Counted from the first letter of the stretch, positions 20,650 through 33,354 are shown. The stretch is DNA of 64,000 bases from Diadema setosum (GCA_033980235.1 CM067072.1:29238059-29302058), one strand, 5' to 3'. Notes: a model not told the origin generated them from the letters alone. A program made the numbers and translations.

Positions 20650-22045
20650 CGAGAATGATATCAAGACGACGTGAACCCACAACTCAACTACACATCTCTT
20701 CGACTTGTTATCGACACAAAATGATATTATTCCCCTGTCTTCTGAACGAGGTTAGTCCCGTGCTGTTTCATCATGCTAGAAAAAATGAAAATACTATGTT
20801 GAATATTCTCATTTTCTTTACATCGGTTGCCTTATTGTTGTATAGTCTTCTGCACTAGCGATGAAGGCACATGAATTCATATACTAAACTTTAATCATTC
20901 AAACTTCTGGAAGGATTTGTATGACTTTCTTCGTATGAAGCTGTCCGCAGCTCATGCACAAACTCTTCAGATTTTGCTTTTGTAATATGTAACTCCATTT
21001 TCAAAAGCCATTAAATTGATTGTTTGTACAATTTCAAACTGTACTGCACTTACATGACTATTTTGCTATCGCAGGAGTTTATTTATCTGTTTTTGTTTTT
21101 ATATTTGCCTTCTAGCAATATTATTCGAGTGTTATGTCTTTATTTGACGATAATTTATCTTCAGAGTAGATCCGTTGTGGTGGTAGATATCGGAGATTAC
21201 CTTTTTCTGATTGATTGATAATGGTTTATTGGAACAAACATGCAAAGTAGTAGCCCGAAGACTAAATTATAATGCATCACATAAAAAACGTATAAATTAC
21301 ATCAAACAATAGTTGTTATATAAACATTTTAACAATAACAAATACACCACATTTCCCTATGATTGATTCAATGCAATATAAAAATTCAATAAATATATTT
21401 TGCATATCATCTGTTTGTGGCGATCTGCGTATATCATGACCCGGAAGCACAATAATAAAGTACTGCGAGGCCTGCATATATAGGTCTACGGCGGTAGTGA
21501 CTGTATAATATGGTCTTGACGGAGATTTGCGTTTTCCAAGTGCATAGTTTTCAGACACCTCAGCACTCATTCAAAAGCTTCTAGCCGAAGACAAACATGA
21601 GAAGACACCCTGCTTTATAGTATTTTAGTCACGCAGAAGTGACGTGACAAAATAACTTGCGGCGGAACCTGCAGTCGTCAGGACACGGTTGGATCGGTAC
21701 CGGCCAAAGCGAGGTAGACTGCTGGTGTTACGGTCATTGCTTCTTGGCATTCAGTTTATTTATTTATTTATTTTTTTGGGGGGGATTTCACAGTCGACAT
21801 TCTAACAAGCGAGTCCGGGTTTCCGAGGGGACCCATGGCTAAATCCGTCGGAGGTTTTTCGTAACAATTGATTATCTCAGCCATGGCAGCGTCTGTAAAC
21901 ATGGCAACTGTAAAGCAATCAACATTTGGAAGGTTCAATTGTAAAGTATGTTCATGCCTCATGATAATTTTCTTTTTTTCTCATAATCTCTCATACATAC
22001 TCTCATACATATACAGACACAATAAGTTCCATTGGTATGTTTGCT
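20650..22045. other. No gene recognised
   Basis: About 1.4 kb without supported features. A frame at 21657-21842 contains a CWC tripeptide but lacks every other phospholipase A2 residue. Text near 21210-21300 (TTTATTGGAACAAACATGCA) could be a decayed retroelement 3' end; this is weak. Confidence 0.4.
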
Positions 22046-22047
22046 CT

Positions 22048-23050
22048 AACCCTATAAAGCCCAAGGGGGGGGCACATTGTGCCCCCCTATCATATTTTCG
22101 TTTGCCACTCCTACACTCTTTACTCGATTTCAACCAAATTTGGTGACTTTTCCTATAATCTTATTGCAAACATTTTGATATATAATTTAGCAATGTTCGA
22201 TATTGCTGGTTGCCATGGCAACCGTAAACTCACAACCATGTCAGTCAGATTTTGAATGATTTTCTGTTCCAAATTTCACTTAACAAATAAAAATGTAATA
22301 ATGAATGAAATGGGGGTTTTCTTGGCTGTAATTTGCTGAAGGACCAAAATGTGAAGTAATTATGGTTTTGAATTACCCTGAAATGGTCTTCTTATTATTT
22401 ACTTTATTTTTTATATGACATAGGCATCAAACAATAGATATAATAGAAATAATCGAAAATACAGCATTTTCCAAAGACTGCCCTTTTATTTTGTGTTATC
22501 TTCACACAAGCTTTGCCTGTAATATCATTATCAATCTGCAAACTCAAAATTTCAATATTTTGGAAATATGAAATGTGATACCAATATATGTACCCATTCC
22601 AAGCAATACATCATAGGTTTCATATGTTTCTTTATATTGTAACGAGTAGCGCCCCCACGTGTTGACCTTGAGAAATTTCAACCATAACAAATAGTGAAGG
22701 TTGACTTGCTTTTCCTTTTTGGCAAATATGAAAATGATTGATATGAAGTAAATATGAAAATGATTGATATGAAATAACAACATATACACTGGGGATAAAG
22801 AAATAAAAAGAAAAATACATGATTTTAGCGTATTTACTACGTATTTCTGTATATTTTGGTAAATAGCGCCCTCAGTGGATGACCTTGAGAAATTTTAAAT
22901 GTTGGGTCATGTAGAGTATGAGTTGTGCCAAATATGACGGTCATACATCATATAATAAAGAAGTAACATGGGGGGGGGGGGCACAATGTGCCCCCCCCCC
23001 CCCCCCTTGGGCCTGGAAGGGGTCAAAATAGCTTCGGCTGTATAGAGTTA
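22048..23050. mobile_element. About 1-kb element bounded by GGGGGGCACAATGTGCCCCC palindromes
   Basis: The left boundary reads TAACCCTATAAAGCCCAAGG, then a G-run, CACATTGTG and a C-run. The right boundary is the reverse arrangement: G-run, CACAATGTG, C-run, TTGGGCC, then AGAGTTA. Thus each end is a palindrome and the two ends are inverted relative to each other. Inside, TGACCTTGAGAAATTT occurs twice, near 22662 and 22880, each after a short GCGCC(C) segment. No coding sequence. I cannot assign a superfamily, and the target duplication is uncertain. Confidence 0.65.
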
Positions 23051-23154
23051 ATATATCAAAATTAGCTGCTATTATTCAGTCATCTTTCCATCATGAATAT
23101 ATTGCTTATTGTAAAAATTCATCGAGCTATTTCAAACGCTGGTCTTAAAGGCAT

Positions 23155-23512
23155 AATTTACCATTTGCAGATGAAACAAAAACCCAGCATTAGTGCTTTA
23201 AAATAGTTCTAAAATGTGAGTTAGGGATAGAAACAACAACTGTCAAAATTTGAATTCGTATAATCGATGTTAAGTGTTGTTAAATACACAAAATGTGAAC
23301 AATAGTTATAATAAAAGTGTTTCCAGACTAAACCGTGTACAGTTACGGTTTTGTGAAAAACCCTGATATCTCCTTATATTTTAGGTTTTATTGCAAATAT
23401 TTCATATGGTAGGATGTTTTATGATACAACAGACCTACACATATGCATCAAATGTGATATCTTGAACACTTTTGAAATCACTGCTCCCAAAGGTAAACTG
23501 GACCTTTAATGG
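23155..23512 (+). repeat. Dispersed repeat, copy in opposite orientation at 5590
   Basis: Shares ordered landmarks with 5590-5865 on the complement, such as GTGAACAATAGTTATAATAA, CTCCTTATATTTTAGGTTTT and ATGCATCAAATGTGATAT. It ends near AAAGGTAAACTGGACCTTTA. Non-coding. Confidence 0.65.
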
Positions 23513-23574
23513 GTTCCATTGACGTCTGGTGCATTCCCAGCATTATTCAGTCTTTTAGTCTATGTATCGGTTAC

Positions 23575-24060
23575 AGTTCGTTATTCCGAAGGTTCGTTAT
23601 TCCGAAGGTTCGTTATTCCGAAGGTTCTTTAGACCGAAGATTCGTTATTTTGAAGGTTCGTTAATCCGAAAATGTGATAAGGTTTCTAATTCCAAAGGTT
23701 CCTTAATCCTGAAATGAAATAAGGTTCGTTATTCAGAAGGTTCGTTAATACGAAAATGAAACAAAGCTCGTTATTCCGAAGGTTCGTTACGGACCCTACT
23801 TCATTGTCGGATCAACGAACCTTCGGAATAACGAACCCTATTTCATTTTCGGATAAACGTGCCGTCGGAATAGCGAACCCTATTTCATTTTCGGATTAAC
23901 GAACCTTCGGAATAACGAACCTTCGGAATAACGCCACAAATGTTCGGAATAACGAACCTTTTTTCATTTTCGGATCAACGAACCTCTAGGTATAGGAAAT
24001 TCGTGTGTGTTTCGGATTAACGAACCTTCGGAATAACGAACCTTCGGAATAACGAACAGG
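23575..24060. repeat. Foldback array of GGTTCGTTATTCCGAA units
   Basis: Forward units (GTTCGTTATTCCGAAG and variants with AATGAAATAAG) fill 23575-23785; reversed units (CGGAATAACGAACC, with TATTTCATTTTCGG) fill about 23810-24060. The switch near 23790-23815 makes a large imperfect palindrome of short tandem repeats. It is the best preserved of three such loci (also 560-1470 and 42970-43320). Confidence 0.8.
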
Positions 24061-24095
24061 ACACGTATGTATCATCTGTTGTAAAGAACATTATT

Positions 24096-27000
24096 GGGCA
24101 ATTCCGTAAAAAAGTAAACCTCAACATCAAAGTTTCAAAATCGTCAGATCACTGCAAGTAACATACCATATCAATTGTCAAAGATTATATTTTCATGGAA
24201 TATTGTTGATTTCAATTTGTTACGCGTATTTCAAGAATTATGGGTATTGAAGTCTGAGGCTAATTTTCCTCTCATTTTGAGTTAAAGATTTGCCAAAATA
24301 TACTTTAGATTTATCTCCCGAAGAATTCGAAACTACACGACTCCTATATCTTGCCAAGAAGGTTGACAGGTACACTTTTCAATTATTAATCAAAGAAAAC
24401 TCCAAGGCTTTTTATTTTTTTTTTATGACAGTTTTCCCAGGTTTGACCACTTTGATGATGTACGTCCGACACCGTAAACATACATTTTTTTAATACCAGT
24501 ATTCACATTAATCTGAAGCGAGATTAAACATACCACTTAGGATGCAAAGTATTTGTCATAGGCAATATAACCATCATCAAAGGTCACTTGTATGGTTTGT
24601 AAAAACTGAGATATTACGGTTTTGGACGTACACTTTGAATGTACGTCCGACACCATATTGTCTCTCCAGTAACTCCAACAATTTCAGTTAATCAGACGTG
24701 GCACAACTAAGTTTTAACTTTTCTTTATTATGGGGTATTCTACCAATAAATTGATTATGAAATCAAAGCATTATGATCACACTGTATACATTTTATGTTT
24801 AATTTTAGAATCAAAGTGGAAAACAGATCTGGAGAATGTAGTTCTATACAGTTACCACATGCCTGGCAAAATGGATCCGTGCTGCTAAAAATAGATATAG
24901 CTGAACTAGGTCAAGTTGATTTTTTGAACTGTAGTACCCTAGTTAAGGGTTCCAGTATTCAACACGAAGCAGAATACGGCACCTTTTGCAGAGAAGCTTG
25001 AATTGCTGAAGAAAATTATCTTTTAAATAACGACACACAAATATTGTTACTGCCAGCTGGCCCCTTAAATCCAGCTTATTTTTTTTTTCTAAGTTTGATG
25101 AAGATTTGAAAAATTATTGATTGCAGTGCTCGGTTCCTTGGAGGACAAGTTCACCTTCATTTACATGTAGATTGATTGAAAGCAGCAATATTAGTTGAAC
25201 ACATCAGTAAAACTTTGAGAAAAATCAGACGATCCATTCAAAAGTTATGATTTTTTTAGTGAAGTTATGAAGTTTCTGCACAGTCACAGCTGGATAAAAG
25301 ACTACTTCAGGTTATGATGTCACATGCCTAGAACAAGGAAAATATAAAGAAAATGTCACAAAATCTCTCCTTTTTTTGTGGAAATAGTGCACATTCCTTT
25401 AACTTGTCACTGATCACATGTTAAAGGGATGATAGTTTAGGTTGATATAGTGGAGTCAGCTTTGAACTCTTTGAAAGATGGGTAATTAAAAACCACTTAT
25501 GAAATATTTAAGAGCATACAAAAATGTGAGAGAAATTCAAAGTTTATTTGATGAAAATCGGTTTTGAAATGACTGAGATTTTATATAGAAAATGAAATAA
25601 AACAAAGTGGTCCTATAAAATTTCGAAACCAGTTTTCATCAAATAAGCTTTTCCTCTTTAGACTTGTATGCTCTTTAATATTTCAAGAGGTATCTCTTTA
25701 TCTCACACACACACAAAATTGAAATCTGAAATAACATCTCAACCAAAACTATACTATCCCTCTAAGGTTAAAGTCAAATGAAAATAGATTAATTTTCTTT
25801 ATAATCTCTCTTTTTGATAACTCGTTACACATCACAAGCTGTAGTAATCTTCTCATTCAGTGATGGCGGCACTGGCACTTCAAACCTTCATAACTTTTGA
25901 TTGGATTTTCCGATTTTCATCAAACTTTCACTGATATGTAATTGCCGCATTCTCTCAATTCACTTATTGTATAGTAAGGTGAACCGTTAGTGCTAAATAC
26001 TGGTGCCCTTGAAACATAGATTGACATGTAGGTTAATAATACAAGTTGTATTTTGTAACTATCCGCAAGGAAATTTGGCATATTGATTATAAATTGATAT
26101 ACATGTGCATGAATGTTATTGGTCAGGAAAGAACAGGACATGATGTACTAATTTATTATCATATCAATATCTTTTTCTTTATGATTGGTGTACATGAAAA
26201 GCATGAGTGCAATGTCAGAAAAAAAAATGTGTTAGATATATTTTTTAGTATACTCAGCCTTGTTCATATAATTCTTCATAATGGTTTGTTTACGGCACAT
26301 GTAACCTTTTAAGTAGGTATAATTTAATAATTGCATATTCTGGAAATTCTTTCACCTTTACTAATAATTACAGCATCTTGATTTTAAACAGATGTTGAGG
26401 TGTAATTCATTATAAAATGTAACAACTGAAATCTTACGTGTACATTTTGATGTATGCATGATATATCTGTGTACACACTTCAGTGATCGGTTTGCAAATT
26501 CAAATACTGTTCTAAACTGAGTTTTATCATTCATTGGACTATTGAGGAAGTGTTTGTTAACCTCTCCTATAGATAGGCTAAACAGCTATTTCTATAAAAT
26601 GCCAACATCACATTGATCATGCAGTATCTCTTGCATACATTCATAGTATACTTACATTATGTTTTCCATCAACTTCTTGAATTTACTTTTTTTTTTTTTA
26701 GAGTTCAGAATAAATTGAAAACATTTTCTGAAGCCTGGATAAGTAGACTTTGTCTGTACATGGAGTTCAGCTTAGGGGGTCTTTGCATGTTCTGCACAGT
26801 ATATGTATAGTACACAATGTACATTGTCTGATGTATCTTCAGCGACATTGATCCCAAATGATAGTGCTATTGTTGTATTTGGGCATTTTAAACACAAAAG
26901 GTCAGAAGCTTTATTTAATGCTGAGCTCTGATTCATATTTATAGATTTTGAGGTTGATTTGATATCAAATTAGACTATTCTCTTGTTCCATGATGTTTTG

Positions 27001-27527
27001 ATCATTGTTACCTGTTGATAATGTTGGTAAATTTTTGAAATTGTGGATTTTTAAAACTTTTTTGGAGGGGTATTTACATCAATGTGCATTTGGAAAAAGA
27101 AGTAAGAATTAACAAATAGAAGAGTTCATCACTGCTTTTGAATGCATTCAACTAGTTAAGTGTTCAAATGCTTTGGCTAAACGGAAATCTGATCAATTTT
27201 CCACATAATGCTGGTATGTGTTATAAAGCTCAATCCTTCATACAACCAAAACTGGTATCAGTTTTACTGTAAGCCCTCACACATCACAGAGTTTTGAACA
27301 TGAATCTTCAAGGTTGAAAAAGTAATTTCGTGCGCGTACGTCCGACACCATGGTATTTTTAACACATTACTCCATAATGAAACGAGGTGCCACTATAATA
27401 ATGGGTTTATAGTACTAGCACCTTTACTCATCTTGCACACTTAAAAACACAGATGCCCCCATTGACAATAAAAATCCAGGCCTTAATAAAGTGTCCGAAA
27501 TGTACGTCCGACTTTGAGGAACTGCCC
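24096..27527. mobile_element. 3.4-kb inverted-repeat element with TATT target duplication
   Basis: Ends are GGGCAATTCC (24096) and GGAACTGCCC (ending 27527), inverted with one mismatch, flanked on both sides by TATT (24092-24095 and 27528-27531). TACGTCCGACACC recurs in the same orientation near 24463, 24645 and 27336, with a related TACGTCCGAC near 27502, tying the two subterminal regions together. A TATAGTTTTGGTTGAG MITE is nested at 25424. Only short frames occur inside, none recognisable, so it is non-autonomous or heavily decayed. Superfamily unknown. Confidence 0.6.
25424..25764. mobile_element. TATAGTTTTGGTTGAG-family MITE, 341 bp
   Basis: Left end AAGGGATGATAGTTTAGG, right end CCAAAACTATACTATCCCTC, inverted to each other. 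The inner inverted pair TTCAAAGTTTATTTGATGAA (near 25538) and TTTTCATCAAATAAGC (near 25635) surrounds a short centre. Nested in the 24096-27527 element, so it inserted later or was carried with it. Confidence 0.85.
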
Positions 27528-27539
27528 TATTGCAGAAGT

Positions 27540-28105
27540 GTTGAACCAGTGTTTAGCGTGCTTTGTTTTGTGCTAGAATATTGTATCGGGCCTATATAGG
27601 CCTATATGGTATACAAAAGTGTTTTATAATATAAAACTCCACACTTTTGAATCATATGTAGTCTACTTGTGAATTCTTTATCAGTTGTTAATACTCGTTT
27701 ACTCAAATCGATTCAGCTGAAACTTCTTTACTCATCACTTAATTGCACGCAAAGCCTGAAACGTAGCATTGAACAGGTATATTTCGATGACGTCACTTTC
27801 ACAAGCTTTTGGACATGTGACGAAATATCACCACTCTCTGTTGACTTTGTCCATTTTTTCTTTTTATTTTAGCTCTTGCATCCTCATATTTATTATGAAT
27901 TTACAGTATTTTTTAAGATGTCACATTTATACAGGTGACACTTTAACACTTTTTGTCCATAAAATCAGAGTACTAATATTCGCTCGCTTCAGCTACTTTT
28001 GTATACACCGCTTTGTGTTTATGCCAATAAGTGGATTGCAATTATTCACCAATCACAGGAAACTGTCGTCTCACATTGTCAAGACATACTCTAGATCTAT
28101 TGAAG
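27540..28105 (+). other. No gene recognised; 170-codon frame of unknown meaning
   Basis: A frame at 27769-28281 encodes 170 residues rich in Phe, Ser and Ile, with several hydrophobic stretches, but it matches no family I know and its 3' part overlaps repeat text at 28105-28155. I regard it as probable chance coding in AT-rich DNA. Confidence 0.3.
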
Positions 28106-28155
28106 AACCATGCAGTATCAAGGCGGACGCATACCCGTCGCCATGGCGATATTTC
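28105..28155 (-). repeat. Isolated terminus of the 10351-11368 element type
   Basis: Reads AAGAACCATGCAGTATCAAG, then GCGGACGCATACCCGTCGCC, then ATGGCGATATTTC. This is the near complement of the left end at 10365-10410, including the GTCGC/GCGAC hairpin region. It is a fragment or solo end. Confidence 0.6.
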
Positions 28156-28289
28156 TATCTTTTAATGATAAATAGGAAAGTTGGCTTCATGATGATATTA
28201 GCTTCAGACTTTTCCTTTTCTGTTTCGAAGATATCAGAAGCGATAATACCTTTAAAAATTGAACAACAGTGTTGGGTTTAGTTTTTTGA

Positions 28290-30480
28290 TCTTCTGTAAT
28301 CGTATTTGAGAATTAAGGATTTCTTCAGTTTTGTCGAACGCTTTTAGATTTGATTTGTACTGATGCGAACTACTGGTCCTATTGTATTTCCTTACCATTC
28401 AATTTTGTTTTGATTAATTAACTGAACTGAAGTTAAATAAAGACATAAGACCTAATGATTGGGGATGTCGCAGCAACATGCACTTCAAATGGCGTTCTGC
28501 GTCCTTCAGTTCTTATACAGTTGTAGAGTGCCACGAATGAAGTCTATGGAGGATTACAGGTAAAATAATTTCGAGCGCTTTAGCACTAAGAGTTAACTAG
28601 ATGCCCCCTCCCCCCCCCCTTCTCTCTCTCTCTCTCTCTCTTATAGGAGGTAATCACGTGAGCTTAAGTTGTGGGCGTTGTCGAGAAATTTTATGGTAAC
28701 CCTCGAACGAATTCAAAACGTGTACTTTGAGCGCAAATATCACTCATATTTATTACCCGTCCCCTACACCAATTACGATACCTTGTATAGTTGCGCTGGC
28801 AATTGACGAGTTAGTAGGCTACTACATGTGTACCAACCTTACTCAATACTCGCCTGAAACACAGTCCTGCACGATTGTACAGTGACTGAGTGAGTGACTG
28901 AGTGAAATTCAACGCGAGACGGATCCACGTTGGCGAGTAGAACAGAAGTAACAAGAATTCAGCAAAGCATTCGAAACCAACTCTGATCAATAGTCGTCAC
29001 TGTGGACTATGTAACAGCACGCGTATAATTTGTCAAACGTATTTGGGCACAATGTGATTTAAAAGTGTGTTTCAGATCTACAAAGATTGTTCGACAAGCA
29101 CGAAGCGTGTGCCTTACTACGTTTACACACGAAGTTTTCTGTAGGGCCTAAATCATTAAAAAAAAGTACAATGTACATCTCTTATATGCCGAGAAGACCT
29201 CTACGAGGAGCAGCAGCAACAACAACAATGCACTTCCACTTCTGTTGGCGTTATTGCACCGATCTAACGTTGTTAGGGTTTCTGAGAGATCAGTGGTCTC
29301 TACGTACAAGTAACGTTAGAGGGGTTCTAGATCTCCATTTTCTAAGAAGATGTGTAGACTTCTAGACAGTCTAGTTAGTTATAGAATCTAGCACCACTGC
29401 GTAGATGAGATAGTGTGGGATGCATGGGTGAGAGTGGGAAGTGCTCGCAAGTTCGAGTAGATCTTAGGGTCTTAGATCCCATGACTCGATGAGGGGGGAT
29501 CTCGCTGCATTCATATTTTGGCCTGTCAAATCATACTTTTGGAGGTCATAGATACCAATTTGACATGTTGCTTTTTTTTCTTTCTACGTGAGTTGGCAAG
29601 CTATTAAAACATGGAATACAAAGAAACACATACACCATGTCACACACGCTCTTTGGCTTACAATTTCTTACTTGTGATCGCCCCGAGTCTCTCCGCATGA
29701 ATGCTTTGTCTCTGAATGTTAGAACTAAGTATAATATGTTATAGGTCGACAGTCCACCCACGCGAAAAGACATATTGCAAATCATGACTGATACTACATA
29801 GGCCTACCGTTTTCTAAGAGAGAGGTGGTACAACTGCGGATGCAAGTACATGATAGGCCTACTTCCGTACTTGTACAACAAGATGAAAGGTCAAAATTTG
29901 TTCGCACATCTGAGCTTTCCTACCTCAATGATCGACTTACCATGATACAGGCATGTGGACGAAATTAGTAAGATAGTGATCAGGCGGCCGAACGGCGTCA
30001 TGGCTTTCTTAGGTGTAAAGGTATAGTGAAAAGATTTCGATAAACGTGAGATTATGGGGACCCCTGAAAGATCGCAGCTTGCAATTGGAAGATCACTCTC
30101 CTCTGCGGCGGCACGATACTACGCGTATCCGTTCGATCTACATTATATTACTCGTAGTTGGTGTGTGCGTGTGTTGTGTACGTGTGTGTATCGTGATGTT
30201 ATGAATGAAGAAGGGGCCCGTAGTAAACTCATAGGCTGTATCGATTCTGTCTTTGCTCTTCGAGCTGAGCAGCCGCCGGGTTGCATTGAAAAAAAAAAAA
30301 AAAAAAAAAAGCTAGAAAGTGCCACTCGCAGGTAGTAGGAGCGAGAGGGGAGTGTGATGTTTCAGTCAGTCGCTCTGACTAGTAGTAGCTGCCATATCGG
30401 GACCCCGGCGCGGGGGGTTGCGGATGAGAAATCATGAATAATAGGAACATGTGGCAAAGTCTAGCTCGCAGACCTTTCTA
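28290..30480. other. No gene recognised; relatively GC-richer stretch
   Basis: Sequence from about 28650 to 30480 is less AT-rich than its surroundings and contains CACGTGAGC, several ACGCG-type CpGs and a short (CT)n at 28621-28640. It could include a non-coding first exon or promoter of a neighbouring gene, but no splice-flanked coding frame is recognisable. Frames at 29087-29365 and 30054-30335 show no domain; A-runs at 30290-30310 and T-runs at 30486-30513 also lie here. Confidence 0.3.
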
Positions 30481-30484
30481 ACCG

Positions 30485-30514
<30 letters not shown>

Positions 30515-30516
<2 letters not shown>

Positions 30517-31515
30517 TAATTGTCTTCAGACAGCCTATTTCATCAGCGCATTATTACAAACTCAGGAATAAAAAAGCAAAACAAAGACGTGTTTTACATT
30601 CAATACATATGTCTTCTGTTACAGTGATCTAGACTGTAGAAAATGTCCAGGCCAGGCTAGGTTTGATGGTTCAATTTGTATTCTGCACAAATTCAAATGA
30701 ACACGATTACTACGTATCTGCATCGCATCGCCATTGTGTAGTGGACTCGCACGTGACCATAGGCCTACATTGTGGGTGCGTCCTCACTGTAAGTGTGTGA
30801 TTGGCTAAAATAAGGGCGTGATTTCAGTCCATATACTTGATTGGCTTGTGCATTTTCCCACAGAATGCTTTCTGTAAAAATCCGCTCAGTGAGAGTGGAC
30901 GAACTACTTGATACACTTACTAGTGTTTACTAGTAGGTCCTATACCAACCACGGCGATGAATGAATTGTTCAATAAAGGTCAAGTAACAGGAACCTTCCC
31001 TGAAGCCATTGCATTTTGCTTAAGACTGTGAGATGCGTAGATTACAGTTGAAGCAACCGCCATCTAGCATCAACAAATCGAATACTGTAACATAATTATA
31101 TTCCACCTGAAAAGTCCTCTACAGGGCCGGCGGAGCGTTTTCAAAAGTGTGGGGGCACTTCCGGTTTCCATGAGCTAACAAGTAAAAAAAAACACACACA
31201 CACACTAGGAAATATCTGAAATCATGTTTGTTTTTTAGCATGATTTTGCAGCATATATATTAGGGCGTACTTGAAATGGAGATTTATCTGCTTTCTTCTT
31301 TTTCATAACCATGTAAATACAATGTACTTAACATGCCCATTAGTTCTCGTTACATTAATTTTTGTGTGATTAAGTGCCAATTGGCACAGAAAACCCCATA
31401 TATAGCGTAGTACAAACTGTCAAAAATCCATGACACAGAAAGAGTTAAGGAAGGATCTCAAAGGCGGAGAATTTGCCGCGACTCGTACGACTCGAGAGCA
31501 TAAATTTTAGGGACC
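30515..31515. other. No gene recognised
   Basis: Unique-looking sequence. CAGGGCCGGCGGAGCG near 31124 resembles a hAT-type end, but no partner end was found. Confidence 0.35.
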
Positions 31516-31517
31516 GT

Positions 31518-31533
31518 TATAATAATAATAATG

Positions 31534-31566
<33 letters not shown>

Positions 31567-31584
31567 GTAATAATAATAATAATG

Positions 31585-31617
<33 letters not shown>
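31518..31617. repeat. (AAT)n microsatellite
   Basis: About 33 AAT units with a few GAT or AGT variants. The Asn-rich frame across it is an artefact. Confidence 0.95.
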
Positions 31618-31619
31618 TA

Positions 31620-32145
31620 GGTTATACATCAGCAAACAAAATCCTAGCAAGATACATAGCTTTACGCCTGACTTATCTTCATTTGACTATACAATGTCTA
31701 TGGAGTATAAAGTTTGTGTTTCCTCCGAAAAGAGTATTATGAGGTTCTATATCCACATAATCTTTACAGGTGTCGTCCAAATCTGAATAGGCTGTAGATA
31801 GGGCCTAAGTCTGTACAATGTCAGATCTATGTTCCACTGTTAAGGCTAAGACTAGACTACTGTCAAGGACGCAGGCAAGATGATTCATTCTTTATTGTTA
31901 CAAAGAACTAGATTCCCCATGAAAGAATCCCAGTTTGTCTCACGACCATGAACAAATACGAAATTGGTGCATCAAGGTGATACGATTCTGACCAATGATC
32001 ACATTCAATAGTAATCTTGTTAAAAAGCCGGAAGGAGGACCATATGATATCATGCGCAACTGAGGAATGTATTCAAACAAATTTTAACAGTACAAGTGAC
32101 TTTATATCGGTGTATACAAACTAAATCCAAATACCTCATTTCTGA
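31620..32145. other. No gene recognised
   Basis: No supported feature. Confidence 0.45.
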
Positions 32146-32149
32146 TACA

Positions 32150-32985
32150 CAGCTCAGCCAGGGTGGGCAGCACCCACCAACCATATACGGCTCACGAGCT
32201 CGACATTGAAACAAAGGTCCATGAGTCATACAGTCAATGAATCCTATACAGCCCACTCCACGAGTCATTATATATTCCATGAGTTCGGCACCACGCAAAA
32301 AGTGCCGCCAGCTCGACACTGATGTATATATAGACAAATAAGGCTCAAGAGTCTGACACTAGGCAAAGAAAAAAGCCCATGAGTCCAAACCTAGACAAAA
32401 AAGGCCCACAAGACCGACATTACATCACGGGGCTTAAAGAAATCGTATAGTTTTGGTTGAGATCTAACATCAGGTATTCTTTGGTGAGAAACCTCTTACG
32501 AAATTTGAAATAGCATAGAATAATAATTATAATTTCAAGAAGGATTCAACGTTTATTTGATGAAAATTTGTTTTGAAATGGCTGAGATATCAATATCCAA
32601 AACAGAGCAATCCTAATGAAAGGTGAGGCCCTTTTTTTTTATCAGGATCGCTTTGTTTTACTTTGGTTTTGGAATTTAGTTTTGTAAGTTTCAGCCATTC
32701 CAAAACCGATTTTCATCTAATAAACTTTGAATTACTCCTAGAATGTCATGCTCTGTATTATTTCATAGGTGGCTTCTTGGTATCTCGCAAAAAGTTAAAA
32801 GCCCAATCCTCTTCTCCACCAAATACTATACCATCCCTCTAATGTACGCAGTGTGGATAGCCTATCTTTAGCTTGTGACCTTTTTTTAACTTGACGTTGA
32901 ACTCGTGGGTCTTATTTTCTTTAGTAATAGTGTCTAGCTCGTGGGCTGTAGGACTCGTGACGTGCACCCGCCAGGTTTAACACAA
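32150..32985. repeat. CACGAGTC-type repeat flanking a MITE in foldback arrangement
   Basis: Degenerate units of the form (C)ACGAGTCATACAG(C)CC, GAGCTCGACA and CCATGAGTC run forward from about 32150 to 32425. Reversed units (CTCGTGGG, CTAGCTCGTGGGCTGTAGGA, CTCGTGACGTG) lie at about 32890-32965. The TATAGTTTTGGTTGAG MITE occupies the centre. The same pairing of repeat and MITE end occurs at 42620-42775. Confidence 0.6.
32434..32842. mobile_element. TATAGTTTTGGTTGAG-family MITE, about 409 bp
   Basis: The left end CGTATAGTTTTGGTTGAGAT is complete; the right end is ACTATACCATCCCTCTAA. The internal inverted pair TTCAACGTTTATTTGATGAA and TTCATCTAATAAACTTTGAA flanks a centre with a T-run. This is the longest copy in the window. 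Confidence 0.85.
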
Positions 32986-32989
32986 TCAG

Positions 32990-33350
32990 GGACGAAAGTT
33001 GTAAGGAGAGCAAGCAATAATAGCGACAAAGTGCAAATAGTGGAAGATTGTTGTAAGAGAGAACATAATTCTTCTTCTTCTTATGCATTGTATATATCAC
33101 ATGAATGATAATATGAACAATGACGACAAAATAGATAATGACCAACAACTGATATTATAGAACTGTACCCCATATATAGGAGATGTCAAGATAGAACCAT
33201 GGCATGAAGATAATACCAAAAGAATGTCACACATTTTCATATTTTGCTCGACTTCTTACTCAAATACTTATGTTATTGCACGCATTATTCCACCTTCTGG
33301 TCGAGTTCGATGTTCGTGACATAAGGTATTCGTTTATTAAGATTCTGTTT
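32990..33350. other. No gene recognised
   Basis: AT-rich sequence without a supported feature. Confidence 0.45.
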
Positions 33351-33354
33351 ATTA

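Noticed and set aside
21657..21842. CWC-containing frame as a third phospholipase A2 piece
   Set aside because: Only CWC matches; no calcium-loop glycines, no CC..HD, no proper cysteine spacing.
27769..28281. 170-codon frame
   Set aside because: No recognisable family, AT-driven Phe/Ile/Ser composition, and its 3' part overlaps a mobile-element terminus.
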